A stretch of 64,000 bases of DNA, taken from the NCBI GenBank assembly GCA_021794205.1, contig JAJYRH010000005.1:48785-112784 (forward strand), in the 5' to 3' direction. This DNA is from a bacterium (lineage in GTDB: Bacteria > Vulcanimicrobiota > Vulcanimicrobiia > Vulcanimicrobiales > Vulcanimicrobiaceae). The notes under the pieces are model-generated. The model had not been told where the DNA came from. It saw only the letters and a program-made list of their open reading frames with translations, and made no database searches. The first letter of the stretch is position 1; every line of letters starts with the position of its first letter. The translations under genes and the position numbers were made by a program. This document shows, in pieces, positions 27,544-35,826 of this stretch.

Positions 27544-29594
27544 TCGAGCAGCATACGATTGCGGGCCGCTATCGGCTCGAAGAACGGATCGGCGAGGGCG
27601 GCATGGCGGTCGTCTATTCGGGCACCGACGCGCTCTTGCGCCGCCGCATCGCCATCAAGGTTCTGCGAGACCAATATGCCGCCGACCAAGAATTCGTGCG
27701 GCGTTTCTACCAAGAAGCCGAATCGGTCGGTCGGCTCTCGCATCCCAACGTCGTCAACACCTACGATGTCGGACACGAAGATTCGATCTATTACATCGTC
27801 ATGGAATTCGTCGACGGCTGTTCGCTCGCCGAGATCATCAATAGCGAGGGGCGCCTTCCGGAACCCGTCGCGATCGATTACGCAGCGCAGGTCTGCCAGG
27901 GGCTCGCCTACGCGCATCGGCAAGGGCTCCTTCACCGCGATATTAAGCCCGCGAATATCCTCGTCGGGAAAGACGATGTCGTGAAACTCTCCGATTTCGG
28001 AATCGCGCGCGCGTTCTCGGAGCAAACGATGGCGATGACGCGGCCGGGTTTGGTTATGGGAAGCGTCTATTACCTTTCGCCCGAGCAGGCGCAGAGCCGC
28101 GAACTGACCCCGGCCTCCGATCTCTACAGCGTCGGCATCGTTTTGTATCAGATGTTGCTGGGAGAACTACCGTATACGGCGGACTCTCCCGTTGCGGTCG
28201 CGATCAAACATATCGGCGACCCCGTTCCCGTCGTGCCCCCGGAGAGTGGCGTGAGCCCGGCGCTTGCGGCGATCGTCAATAAACTGCTGCAGAAGGAGCC
28301 GGCGCATCGGTTCGCCGCGGCGAGCGATCTGGCTCGCGCGCTGCGGGAGGCGCGCGAGCGCCCGAACGTCGCGGCCTTTGCCACGAGCGACGACGCACCG
28401 CCGACGTTGCGTAGCCCGCTCCCGCCGCGCCGCTCGCCGCTTCCGGATCGCCGAAATATCGACGTGCCGCGCCGCAACTCGGTGACCCGAAGTAATCCGG
28501 CGATCGTTCCGCTCTTTATCGTTCTCGCGGTCGTTGCCGCGATCGCAGGGTTTGCGATCTTCGGTCAGTTCGGCAGCCATCTCGGCGGCCGTATCGCGCT
28601 CGCCGATTTTCGCAACATGAGCGTCGCGCAGGCCCAAGCGGCGATCGTCGCCGACGGCCTTCAAGTGCGCTTCCTGCAGAGCCCGAGCAATCGCGTCCCC
28701 GCAGATCGCGTGATACGGCAAAATCCGCCGCCGGGCTCGCTGGTGCAGAAAAATTCGCTCGTCGAACTCATCGTGAGTAACGGTTTGCCGCTCGTCGGCC
28801 TTCCCGACGTACGCGGGTTCTTGGCGGGCGACGCACAGCGCAGCTTGAGCGAGCAAGGTTTCCACGTGCGGATCGAACGTCGATACGACGCAGCTGCGAA
28901 AGAGAGCGTCGTCGCGCAAAGGCCCGCACCGGGCTCGCGGGCGCGCGCGCACTCGCTCGTCGTTCTCGTCGTTTCGATGGGGCCGAAACCGATCGATGTG
29001 CCCAACCTCGTCGGACTCGATCTCGCCGCCGCACAAAAACTCGTCGCACAGTTGGGGCTCACGCTCGATATCGTCCAACAGAGCCCGATTCCCGGCGTCG
29101 CTGCGGGGACGATCGCCTCGCAGGATCTCGTACCGGGCCAGTCGATCGCCCAGCGGGCGACGATGCACGTCGTCGTGAGTACCGGAGCCGAGAGCGCCGG
29201 GCCACCGGTGACGCTGCCGAATTTCGTGGGTATCGGCGCCGACGCCGCGCGCGCGCAACTCGCGAGTCTCGGGCTGCTCGAGACGCTCTCGTATAGCGTC
29301 GATCCCGCAGCGAGCGGGACGGTGCTCGCCGAGCAACCGAGTGGGGGGAGTGCGGTCTCTCCGGGATCCAGCATCGCCCTTACCGTCGCCGTTCCGGGCG
29401 AGGTGCCCGACACCGAAGGCATGACCGTCGAACAAGCGCGTACGACGCTGGAAGACGCGGGATATCATATCGGCTCGATTCGCTATACGACGACCGAGGG
29501 CGCGAACGGCAACGTCGTGCACACCGAACCGCTCGTCGGCACGACGCTCGCTCCCGGCGCGAACGTGACGCTCGTCGTGAATGGGAAATCGTGA
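27540..29594 (+). CDS. pknB: PASTA-domain Ser/Thr protein kinase (PknB/PrkC type)
   Basis: Receptor kinase of 684 residues. The cytoplasmic kinase domain (about 11-270) has glycine loop GEGGMAVVY, ATP-binding Lys40, HRD at 132-134 and DFG from 152. A proline/arginine-rich juxtamembrane part follows, then a transmembrane helix (about 321-343) and five PASTA repeats (about 350-684). PASTA domains bind muropeptides or lipid II, linking the kinase to cell-wall synthesis, as the adjacent PBP suggests. The activation loop MTRPGLVMGSVYYLSPEQ has a threonine available for autophosphorylation. No PP2C phosphatase is encoded nearby. Confidence 0.96.
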   Translation: MIEQHTIAGRYRLEERIGEGGMAVVYSGTDALLRRRIAIKVLRDQYAADQEFVRRFYQEAESVGRLSHPNVVNTYDVGHEDSIYYIVMEFVDGCSLAEIINSEGRLPEPVAIDYAAQVCQGLAYAHRQGLLHRDIKPANILVGKDDVVKLSDFGIARAFSEQTMAMTRPGLVMGSVYYLSPEQAQSRELTPASDLYSVGIVLYQMLLGELPYTADSPVAVAIKHIGDPVPVVPPESGVSPALAAIVNKLLQKEPAHRFAAASDLARALREARERPNVAAFATSDDAPPTLRSPLPPRRSPLPDRRNIDVPRRNSVTRSNPAIVPLFIVLAVVAAIAGFAIFGQFGSHLGGRIALADFRNMSVAQAQAAIVADGLQVRFLQSPSNRVPADRVIRQNPPPGSLVQKNSLVELIVSNGLPLVGLPDVRGFLAGDAQRSLSEQGFHVRIERRYDAAAKESVVAQRPAPGSRARAHSLVVLVVSMGPKPIDVPNLVGLDLAAAQKLVAQLGLTLDIVQQSPIPGVAAGTIASQDLVPGQSIAQRATMHVVVSTGAESAGPPVTLPNFVGIGADAARAQLASLGLLETLSYSVDPAASGTVLAEQPSGGSAVSPGSSIALTVAVPGEVPDTEGMTVEQARTTLEDAGYHIGSIRYTTTEGANGNVVHTEPLVGTTLAPGANVTLVVNGKS

Positions 29595-30091
29595 GGATAC
29601 TCGGCATCGATCCCGCGCTGCGCGTCACCGGATACGGCGCGATCGCGGTGAACGGCGAACGGGTCAGCTTAATCGAAGCCGGGACGATCGCGCCGCGGGT
29701 CCGCGATTGTTTGAGCGATCGACTCGCGCAGTTGCACGAAGGGATATCGGGTGCGATCCGTCAGACCGCACCCACGCACATCGTGATTGAAGAGCTCTAT
29801 ACGACCTACCGGAACCCCTCGACCGCGATCCTCATGGGACACGCTCGCGGCGTGCTTTGTTTGGCTGGAGCGCAGGCCGGCGTTCCCGTCGCAACGTTGG
29901 GGCATTCGTACGTGAAGCGGGCGTTGGTAGGATCGGGAAGCGCGCGCAAAGAGCAAGTCAACGCTATGGTCGTGCAACTCCTTCACCTTCGACGAGCCCC
30001 CGAACCCAACGACGTCTCCGACGCGCTCGCGTTGGCCCTGGCATTCGCGCGGCGGAGTACGCGTCGCTCGCTGCCCGGCGATCTGCATTAA
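29591..30091 (+). CDS. ruvC: Holliday junction resolvase RuvC
   Basis: Endonuclease that cuts Holliday junctions symmetrically. The 166 residues carry the RNase H-like acidic site: Asp7 in ILGIDPALRVTGYG, glutamate in HIVIEELYTTYRNPS, and the C-terminal PNDVSDALALALA aspartates. ARKEQV gives the basic DNA-contact helix. GTG start overlaps pknB (GTGA). ruvA begins 14 nt downstream. Confidence 0.96.
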   Translation: MRILGIDPALRVTGYGAIAVNGERVSLIEAGTIAPRVRDCLSDRLAQLHEGISGAIRQTAPTHIVIEELYTTYRNPSTAILMGHARGVLCLAGAQAGVPVATLGHSYVKRALVGSGSARKEQVNAMVVQLLHLRRAPEPNDVSDALALALAFARRSTRRSLPGDLH

Positions 30092-30105
30092 CGGGAGGGG
30101 CGACG

Positions 30106-30738
30106 GTGTTTTCACGAATCGAAGGTCGACTCGTCGAACGCGAAGGCGAGCGCGTGATGCTCGATGTCGGCGGGCTCGGATACGAGATTCTCGTGCCGCT
30201 CTGCGTCGCCGAAAAACTCCCGACCGAACCGGGCACTCCGGTTCGGCTCGAGATCTATTCGGTGCTCTCGCTCGAGCAGAAGAGCGGGCGTTTTTCGTAT
30301 TACGGGTTCTCGAACTCGGTCGAGCGCGCGTTTTTCGAGGCGCTGCTCGGCGTCTCGTCGATCGGCCCTCGCTCGGCGGTCCGTGCGTTCTCCGTACCGA
30401 TGAATAAAATCGCCGCCGCGATCGAACGCGGCGATCACACCTTTTTGAAGACCCTTCCCGGTATCGGGCAACAGAAAGCGCGCGATATCGTCGCCAAACT
30501 CCAAGGGAAAGTCGCGCGCTTCTTATTGATTCAAGAGGCCCCCGAGCCGACGACGAAACGGATGCCCGATTTCGCCGATGAAGCGCTCGCCGTGCTCTTG
30601 CAATTGGAATATCGCCGCCAGGAGGCGGAAAAAATGCTCCGCGACGTTCTCGCCGCGCGCCCGGAAATCGAGGATGCCGAGCGTCTGCTCGCGGCGATCT
30701 ACGAACGGCGCAGCGTCCCAACGGTGGCTCCCTCATGA
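30106..30738 (+). CDS. ruvA: Holliday junction branch migration protein RuvA
   Basis: Tetrameric DNA-binding platform that loads RuvB on Holliday junctions. The 210 residues show an OB-fold N-terminus (FSRIEGRLVEREGERVMLDV), two helix-hairpin-helix motifs (VSSIGPRSAV and LPGIGQQKARDIVAKL), and a C-terminal RuvB-contact domain with ALAVLLQLEYRRQEAEKML. The GTG at 30106 has GGGAGGGG about 8 nt upstream, the clearest ribosome site in this operon. Confidence 0.95.
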   Translation: MFSRIEGRLVEREGERVMLDVGGLGYEILVPLCVAEKLPTEPGTPVRLEIYSVLSLEQKSGRFSYYGFSNSVERAFFEALLGVSSIGPRSAVRAFSVPMNKIAAAIERGDHTFLKTLPGIGQQKARDIVAKLQGKVARFLLIQEAPEPTTKRMPDFADEALAVLLQLEYRRQEAEKMLRDVLAARPEIEDAERLLAAIYERRSVPTVAPS

Positions 30739-31772
30739 GCGAGGAGGCACGGAAACGCCTCTTCGGGCCGGAGGATACCGAACCGCTCGATGAATCGACG
30801 CGGTTGCTCGATCCGGAGGGCGCGCTTGAAGATGAGGTTCTCGGCGCCGGGCTGCGCCCGCGGCGCTTCGACGAATACGTCGGGCAAGAGCAGGTCGTCG
30901 AAAATCTTCGCATCGCGATCGATGCCGCGCAGCGGCGCGACGAACCGCTCGAACACGTGTTGTTTTACGGACCTCCGGGCTTAGGGAAGACGACGTTGGC
31001 GGCGCTCATCGCGCGCGAGATGGGTGCGAGCATTCGGCCTACGAGCGGGCCGACGCTCGATAAGCCGAAGGATTTGGTCGGCGTCCTGACCTCGCTCGAA
31101 CATGGAGACGTGCTTTTCATCGATGAAATGCACCGGCTCGGACGCGTCGTGGAAGAGTTCCTCTATCCGGCGATGGAGGACTTTCAGATCGACTTTATCG
31201 TCGATCGTGGCGCCTACGCGCGGACGTTGAAGCTGCCCCTCAAACGATTCACGCTCGTTGGAGCGACGACGCGTGCCGGTATGCTCTCCGCGCCGTTACG
31301 CGATCGTTTCGGCATCGTCCATCACCTCGATTATTACGCCGTGAGCGATCTCGAACGCATCGTCGCGCGATCGGCGGCGATTTTAGAAGTGCCGATCGAA
31401 CCCGAGGGATGCTTGGCGATCGCCGAACGGAGCCGCGGGACGCCGCGTATTGCAAATCGTCTGCTGCGTCGCGTACGCGATTACGCGCAGGTGCGCGGTG
31501 ACGGACGTATCAGCGCGCAGGTGGCGCTCGATGCGTTAGCGCGCGAAGGGGTCGACGGACGCGGCCTCGATCGGCTCGACCGCGCATTCCTTCGCACGCT
31601 CGTCGAGCAATATCATGGAGGGCCGGCGGGAATCGCGGCAATCGCAGCGAGTCTCAGCGAGGACGCCGAGACGCTCGAAGATGTCGTCGAGCCGTTTCTC
31701 CTAAAGAGCGGCTATATCGTCCGTACGGCGGCAGGGCGCCGAGTGACCGAGGCGGGGCGCTCGACGATATGA
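30735..31772 (+). CDS. ruvB: Holliday junction helicase RuvB
   Basis: AAA+ motor for branch migration, 345 residues. Walker A is YGPPGLGKTTLA, Walker B is LFIDEMHRLGRVVEE, sensor 1 and arginine finger lie in GATTRAGMLSAPLRDRFG, and the winged-helix end reads VEPFLLKSGYIVRTAAGRR. ATGA overlaps join it to ruvA in front and to the SpoIID-like gene behind, completing ruvCAB. Confidence 0.98.
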   Translation: MSEEARKRLFGPEDTEPLDESTRLLDPEGALEDEVLGAGLRPRRFDEYVGQEQVVENLRIAIDAAQRRDEPLEHVLFYGPPGLGKTTLAALIAREMGASIRPTSGPTLDKPKDLVGVLTSLEHGDVLFIDEMHRLGRVVEEFLYPAMEDFQIDFIVDRGAYARTLKLPLKRFTLVGATTRAGMLSAPLRDRFGIVHHLDYYAVSDLERIVARSAAILEVPIEPEGCLAIAERSRGTPRIANRLLRRVRDYAQVRGDGRISAQVALDALAREGVDGRGLDRLDRAFLRTLVEQYHGGPAGIAAIAASLSEDAETLEDVVEPFLLKSGYIVRTAAGRRVTEAGRSTI

Positions 31773-32770
31773 AGCTCCCTCGGCGCAGCTTCCTCGGCGC
31801 GCTCGCCGGGCTCGCCCTCGCCTCACCGCTCGCCGCACAGGAGCTCGGTGGGGGCGGGGATCGTTCTCAGGCACTGCGGGTGCTTTTGGGGCGCGGTACG
31901 GTCGAGCCGATTCCCGGCGGCTTCCTCTTCGAAGGTCGCCGCTATCGCGGCTCGTATTCGATGCTCGCCGACGGCCGGGTTGTGAACGAGGTCGACTTCG
32001 ACGATTATCTCGCCAGCGTCGTGCCCTCGGAGATGAGCGCGAGTTGGCCGGACGCCGCGCTCGAAGCGCAAGCGATCTGTTCGCGGGGGTTTATCCTCGC
32101 ACGGAGCAACCCCAATCGGCCATACGATCTCGTTCCTTCCGAACTCGCGCAGGTTTATCGCGGCATCGAGAGCGAGGAACCCGCGAGTACGGCGGCGGTT
32201 CGAAGCACCTCGGGAATGGTGTTGCGCTATGGCCGTGGATTCGCGCAGATCGAGTACTCGTCGTGCTGTGGCGGTTACAGCGAATCCTCCGCCGATGCGT
32301 GGGGCGGCGCGCCGATTCCCTACCTCGCCGCGCACCCTTGTCCCTACTGCACCGCCTCTCCACGCTTTCGCTGGAAAGCCGACCTGAGCGCGGCCGATCT
32401 CGAGGCGGCCGTCGAAAATATTGCGCCGCAAATCGGCACGCTGCAGTCGGTACGCTTTACGGATTTCGATCGGAGCGGTCGCGCGCGTTCGGTCGCGCTC
32501 GGCGGAGCGGCAGGCGTCGCACGAATTCCTGCATCGAGATTTCGTATCGATGTCGGAGCGCGTAGAGTCCCCAGCCTGCTCGTTCGGCGAGAGATGGCGC
32601 TCCTCGCTCCGGAGACGCAGGCCTTTGCCGGGCTCCACATCGAAGGGAGAGGCCTGGGGCATGGAGTCGGTCTCTGTCAATGGGGCGCGCGAGGTTACGC
32701 TCTCGCCGGAGGCTCCGCGCAAGAGATCTTGAGCTTCTATTTCGTTGGAACCAGCATCGGGCGAATCTGA
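31769..32770 (+). CDS. SpoIID/LytB-domain exported protein
   Basis: Protein of 333 residues with a twin-arginine-like signal (PRRSFLGALAGLALASPLAA), then a SpoIID domain: DFDDYLASVVPSEMSASWP (about 75-93), ALEAQAICSRGFIL, YSSCCGGYSESSADAWGG, and the C-terminal HGVGLCQWGARGYA. SpoIID proteins are lytic transglycosylases acting on denuded glycan. LytB-type homologues occur in non-sporulating bacteria, and no other sporulation gene is present, so a general wall-remodelling role is more likely. ATGA overlap with ruvB. Confidence 0.92.
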   Translation: MKLPRRSFLGALAGLALASPLAAQELGGGGDRSQALRVLLGRGTVEPIPGGFLFEGRRYRGSYSMLADGRVVNEVDFDDYLASVVPSEMSASWPDAALEAQAICSRGFILARSNPNRPYDLVPSELAQVYRGIESEEPASTAAVRSTSGMVLRYGRGFAQIEYSSCCGGYSESSADAWGGAPIPYLAAHPCPYCTASPRFRWKADLSAADLEAAVENIAPQIGTLQSVRFTDFDRSGRARSVALGGAAGVARIPASRFRIDVGARRVPSLLVRREMALLAPETQAFAGLHIEGRGLGHGVGLCQWGARGYALAGGSAQEILSFYFVGTSIGRI

Positions 32771-32780
32771 GAACGAGGGT

Positions 32781-33167
32781 ATGACGGACGGAAAAGACCG
32801 CGTAGCGGTGACCAAAGGCGACGACGGGGATGCCGCCAACAAACGCTATGGTCTACGCTTGCGGAAATTCATCGATATCGTCGTCGAGGATCCGTTCTCG
32901 GCGATGCTCTTTCGCGGAGCGATCGCCGATATTTCGCCGACCGGAATGCGCGCGATGGTCGACCAGTATCTTCCGGTCGGCTCCAAATACACGATTACGA
33001 TGAAGCGGAGTCCTTTTCTCCGGGTGCGCGGCCAAGTGCGCTGGATCCGCCCCTCGGCGAACGAAACTTTTCAGATCGGCGTCCAATTCATAGAGGTCGC
33101 ACCGGAGGACGCAAAAAGATTATCGACCTTCATCGAGATCGAGCAGCAACGACTGACGAACGGCTGA
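32781..33167 (+). CDS. PilZ-domain protein
   Basis: Cytosolic protein of 128 residues. A PilZ fold is indicated by KRYGLRLRKFIDIVVED, GAIADISPTGMRAMVDQ (the D-S-x-x-G part) and LRVRGQVRWIRP. The usual RxxxR switch may be the RLRKF segment but is not a clean match, so c-di-GMP binding is probable rather than sure. GAACGAGGGT lies just before the ATG. Its TGA overlaps a CTG that appears to start queA. Confidence 0.82.
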   Translation: MTDGKDRVAVTKGDDGDAANKRYGLRLRKFIDIVVEDPFSAMLFRGAIADISPTGMRAMVDQYLPVGSKYTITMKRSPFLRVRGQVRWIRPSANETFQIGVQFIEVAPEDAKRLSTFIEIEQQRLTNG

Positions 33168-34213
33168 CCGCCGCCTACGATTTCGCGCTCCCGCGCGAGT
33201 CGATTGCCCAGCACCCGGCGCTCGAGCGCGACGAGAGCCGGCTCTTCGTCGTTTCGCACGATGGCGATCGCCAACATCGATTCTTTCGCGAACTCGACGA
33301 GGTATTGCGCCCCGACGATCTCCTCGTGCTTAACGAAACGGCGGTGATTCACGCACGGCTCGTCGGCCGGCTCGCCGGCGGTGGGCGCGCCGAGTTGCTG
33401 CTGTTGCACCCCGTCGGTTCGCTGCGCTACGACGGCGCGGCGCGTCGTTGGTTCGCGCTCGCTCGCCCGGGGCGCCGGATACGCATCGGTTCGAGGATCG
33501 ATTTCGGTGAGGAAGGAGAAGCGGTCGTTCGCGCGACCCACGAGGACGGCCGGCGAGAGGTCGAGTTTTTCTTTCGCGACGCATTTGAATCGACGATCGA
33601 ACGGATCGGGCGCCTCCCGTTGCCGCCGTACATCCACAACGACGATGAGGAATCGCAGCATCGCTACCAGAGCGTCTTCGCTCGCGTACCGGGGAGCGTT
33701 GCGGCGCCGACGGCATCGTTGCATTTCTCTCCGGAACTGCTCGCACGGATCGCCGAACGGGGAATCGAACGCCGCTCGATCGTCCTCGACATCGGCTTGG
33801 GAACCTTTCGCCCCATCGCCACCGAGCGCGTCGACGAGCATGCGATGCACGAAGAACGGTACGAGATTCCCGCGGCGAGCGTCGCCGCAATCGAAGCGGC
33901 AAAACGCGAGGGGCGGCGCGTCGTCGCCGTCGGCACCACGGTCCTGCGTGCGCTCGAAGGCTGCGTGCTCGAGCGCGGACGCTTGCTCGCCGGCGAAGGC
34001 GCGACCGCATGTTTCATCACGCCGGGTTTCGAATTTCGCGTCGTCGATGCGCTCGTCACGAACTTTCACTTGCCGCGCTCCTCGCTCTTCGTCCTCGTGA
34101 GCGCCTTCTGCGGGCGCGAGCGCATGCTCGATGCATATTGCGAAGCGGTGGAACGCTCGTATCGGTTCTTTTCGTTCGGCGACGCGATGTTTTTGGAGCG
34201 CGCGCGGCCTTGA
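33164..34213 (+). CDS. queA: S-adenosylmethionine:tRNA ribosyltransferase-isomerase, probable CTG start
   Basis: Transfers the ribosyl part of SAM to 7-aminomethyl-7-deazaguanine in tRNA, giving epoxyqueuosine. Family motifs run from DFALPRESIAQHPALERDES at the N-terminus through LLVLNETAVIHARL to LDIGLGTFRPI and VTNFHLPRSSLFVLVSAF. The conserved N-terminus lies upstream of the first ATG, GTG or TTG (TTG at 33305). The only codon that fits both length (349 residues) and the local coupling pattern is CTG at 33164, forming CTGA with the PilZ stop. An ATT at 33119 with GGAGGA nine bases upstream is a second choice. Confidence 0.9.
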   Translation: MTAAYDFALPRESIAQHPALERDESRLFVVSHDGDRQHRFFRELDEVLRPDDLLVLNETAVIHARLVGRLAGGGRAELLLLHPVGSLRYDGAARRWFALARPGRRIRIGSRIDFGEEGEAVVRATHEDGRREVEFFFRDAFESTIERIGRLPLPPYIHNDDEESQHRYQSVFARVPGSVAAPTASLHFSPELLARIAERGIERRSIVLDIGLGTFRPIATERVDEHAMHEERYEIPAASVAAIEAAKREGRRVVAVGTTVLRALEGCVLERGRLLAGEGATACFITPGFEFRVVDALVTNFHLPRSSLFVLVSAFCGRERMLDAYCEAVERSYRFFSFGDAMFLERARP

Positions 34214-35193
34214 AATACGTCGGCTTCGACGCTCCCGGCGATCCGTCGGTGCTGCGCCTCTTCGACGCTCCGGCGCCGCTCCCGGTAGCGGGCGAGATTC
34301 AGATCGCGGTGGAGGCTGCGGGGGTGAGCCGGGCCGACGCGCTAGGGCGGCGCGGGCTCTACCCGGCGCCGCCGGGGCATAGCTCGATCCTCGGCCTAGA
34401 GGTCGCTGGGAGCGTCGCCGCGCTCGGCCCCGGAGTCGAACGGTGGCGTATCGGCGACCGGGTCTGCGCGCTCTGCAACGGCGGCGGCTATGCCGAACGC
34501 GTCGTCGTGCCCGAGGGCAGCGCGCTACCGCTTCCCGAGAACTGGAGTGCCGTCGAGGGAGCGACGCTTCCCGAGAATGCATTCACGGCCTACGATAATC
34601 TCGTGAATCGCGCCGCGATGGAGCCGGGCGATACGCTGTTGATTCACGGCGGTACGAGCGGGCTGGGCACGATGGCGATCGGCATCGCGCGCGCGTTGGG
34701 CGCTCGCGTCTTCGTGACCGCGGGGAGCCACCGCAAGTGTGCGAAGGCGATTCAGCTCGGGGCACACCGCGCGATCGATTATCGGACGACGGATTTCGTC
34801 GCCTCGACGCTTGCGTATACCAACGGACGCGGCGTCGATATCATCCTCGATCTCGTCGGCGGCGACTACGTCGCGCGCGATCTTGAGGCGCTCGCCACCG
34901 AAGGGCGCGTCGTCGTTCTTTCGACGATGCGCGGCAGCGAGGTGCAGCTCGATCTTACGGCTCTCCTACGCAAGCGAGCCCGGGTCATCGGTTCCTCGCT
35001 GCGCGGGCGAAGCAACGCCGAGAAGGCGCAGATTGCCGAAGATCTCCAACAGGCGATCTGGCCGCTCCTTAGCGCGCGTCGACCGATCGCACCGGTCGTC
35101 GATTCGGTCTTCCCGTTCGCGCAGGCGCAGAAAGCGCACGAACGGTTGGAATCCTCCGAACATATCGGAAAGATTGTTTTAATACCCGTCTGA
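34210..35193 (+). CDS. Zinc-independent quinone oxidoreductase (MDR family)
   Basis: NAD(P)H-dependent reductase of 327 residues in the medium-chain dehydrogenase/reductase family. Features are the GroES-like N-terminal half with VEAAGVSRADALGRRG and LGLEVAGSVAALGPG, the nucleotide-binding motif HGGTSGLGTMAIGIARA (about 140-156), and the C-terminal SSEHIGKIVL. Cysteines for a structural zinc are missing, as in the quinone oxidoreductase branch. It starts with TTG in a TTGA overlap with queA. Confidence 0.9.
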   Translation: MKYVGFDAPGDPSVLRLFDAPAPLPVAGEIQIAVEAAGVSRADALGRRGLYPAPPGHSSILGLEVAGSVAALGPGVERWRIGDRVCALCNGGGYAERVVVPEGSALPLPENWSAVEGATLPENAFTAYDNLVNRAAMEPGDTLLIHGGTSGLGTMAIGIARALGARVFVTAGSHRKCAKAIQLGAHRAIDYRTTDFVASTLAYTNGRGVDIILDLVGGDYVARDLEALATEGRVVVLSTMRGSEVQLDLTALLRKRARVIGSSLRGRSNAEKAQIAEDLQQAIWPLLSARRPIAPVVDSVFPFAQAQKAHERLESSEHIGKIVLIPV

Positions 35194-35238
35194 CGAAGGC
35201 ACGTTCAGACACCGTCCACGTATAGAAAGGTCACTCGC

Positions 35239-35826
35239 ATGCACGTATACACACCTAAAAAATGGGAACTCTCCGGGCTCACCGGCATCTCGGACGACAC
35301 CCTGAACATTCACTTCGGTCTCTACGAGGGCTACGTTAAAAACACGAACCTACTCAACGAGCACCTCGCGACGATCCGCAGCGCCGGGAAAAACGTCGGG
35401 GCGGATCCCGCTTACGCCGAGCTCGTTCGTCGACTGGGATTTGAATATAACGGCATGCGCCTGCACGAATACTATTTCGACAATATGACGAAGGGCTCGA
35501 CCGATCTCACGGGTGGGAAGCTTTACAACCTGTTGGGCGAGAGCTTTGGCGGGTTCGAGGCATGGGAAAAAGACTTCGCGGCAGTCGGCGGCATGCGCGG
35601 TATCGGCTGGGCGATTGCGTACTATGACCCCCATGCAAAAGCGGTGAGCAACCATTGGATCGCAGAGCACGAAATCGGCAACCCCGCCGGATTCGTTCCG
35701 CTCGTCGTCATGGATGTCTGGGAACACGCGTTCATTCGCGACTACAAACCCTCCGAGCGTGGGAAGTATATCGAATCGTTCTTTGCAAACCTCAATTGGA
35801 AGGCGTGCGAAGCGCGGCTTCCGTAG
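35239..35826 (+). CDS. sodB: Fe/Mn superoxide dismutase
   Basis: Converts superoxide to peroxide and oxygen. The 195 residues keep the four metal ligands: His25 (LNIHFGLYEGYV), His76 (RLHEYYFDN), Asp159 and His163 (MDVWEHAF). GMRGIGWAIAYYD is the second-sphere region. The metal cannot be assigned from the sequence. GAAAGGTCAC sits before the ATG, and a 45-bp gap to the upstream gene suggests its own promoter. Its last 35 bases overlap the convergent rqcH. Confidence 0.94.
   Translation: MHVYTPKKWELSGLTGISDDTLNIHFGLYEGYVKNTNLLNEHLATIRSAGKNVGADPAYAELVRRLGFEYNGMRLHEYYFDNMTKGSTDLTGGKLYNLLGESFGGFEAWEKDFAAVGGMRGIGWAIAYYDPHAKAVSNHWIAEHEIGNPAGFVPLVVMDVWEHAFIRDYKPSERGKYIESFFANLNWKACEARLP

Noticed and set aside
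31769..32770. Evidence for sporulation
   Set aside because: A SpoIID/LytB domain alone also occurs in non-sporulating bacteria; no other sporulation gene is seen here.
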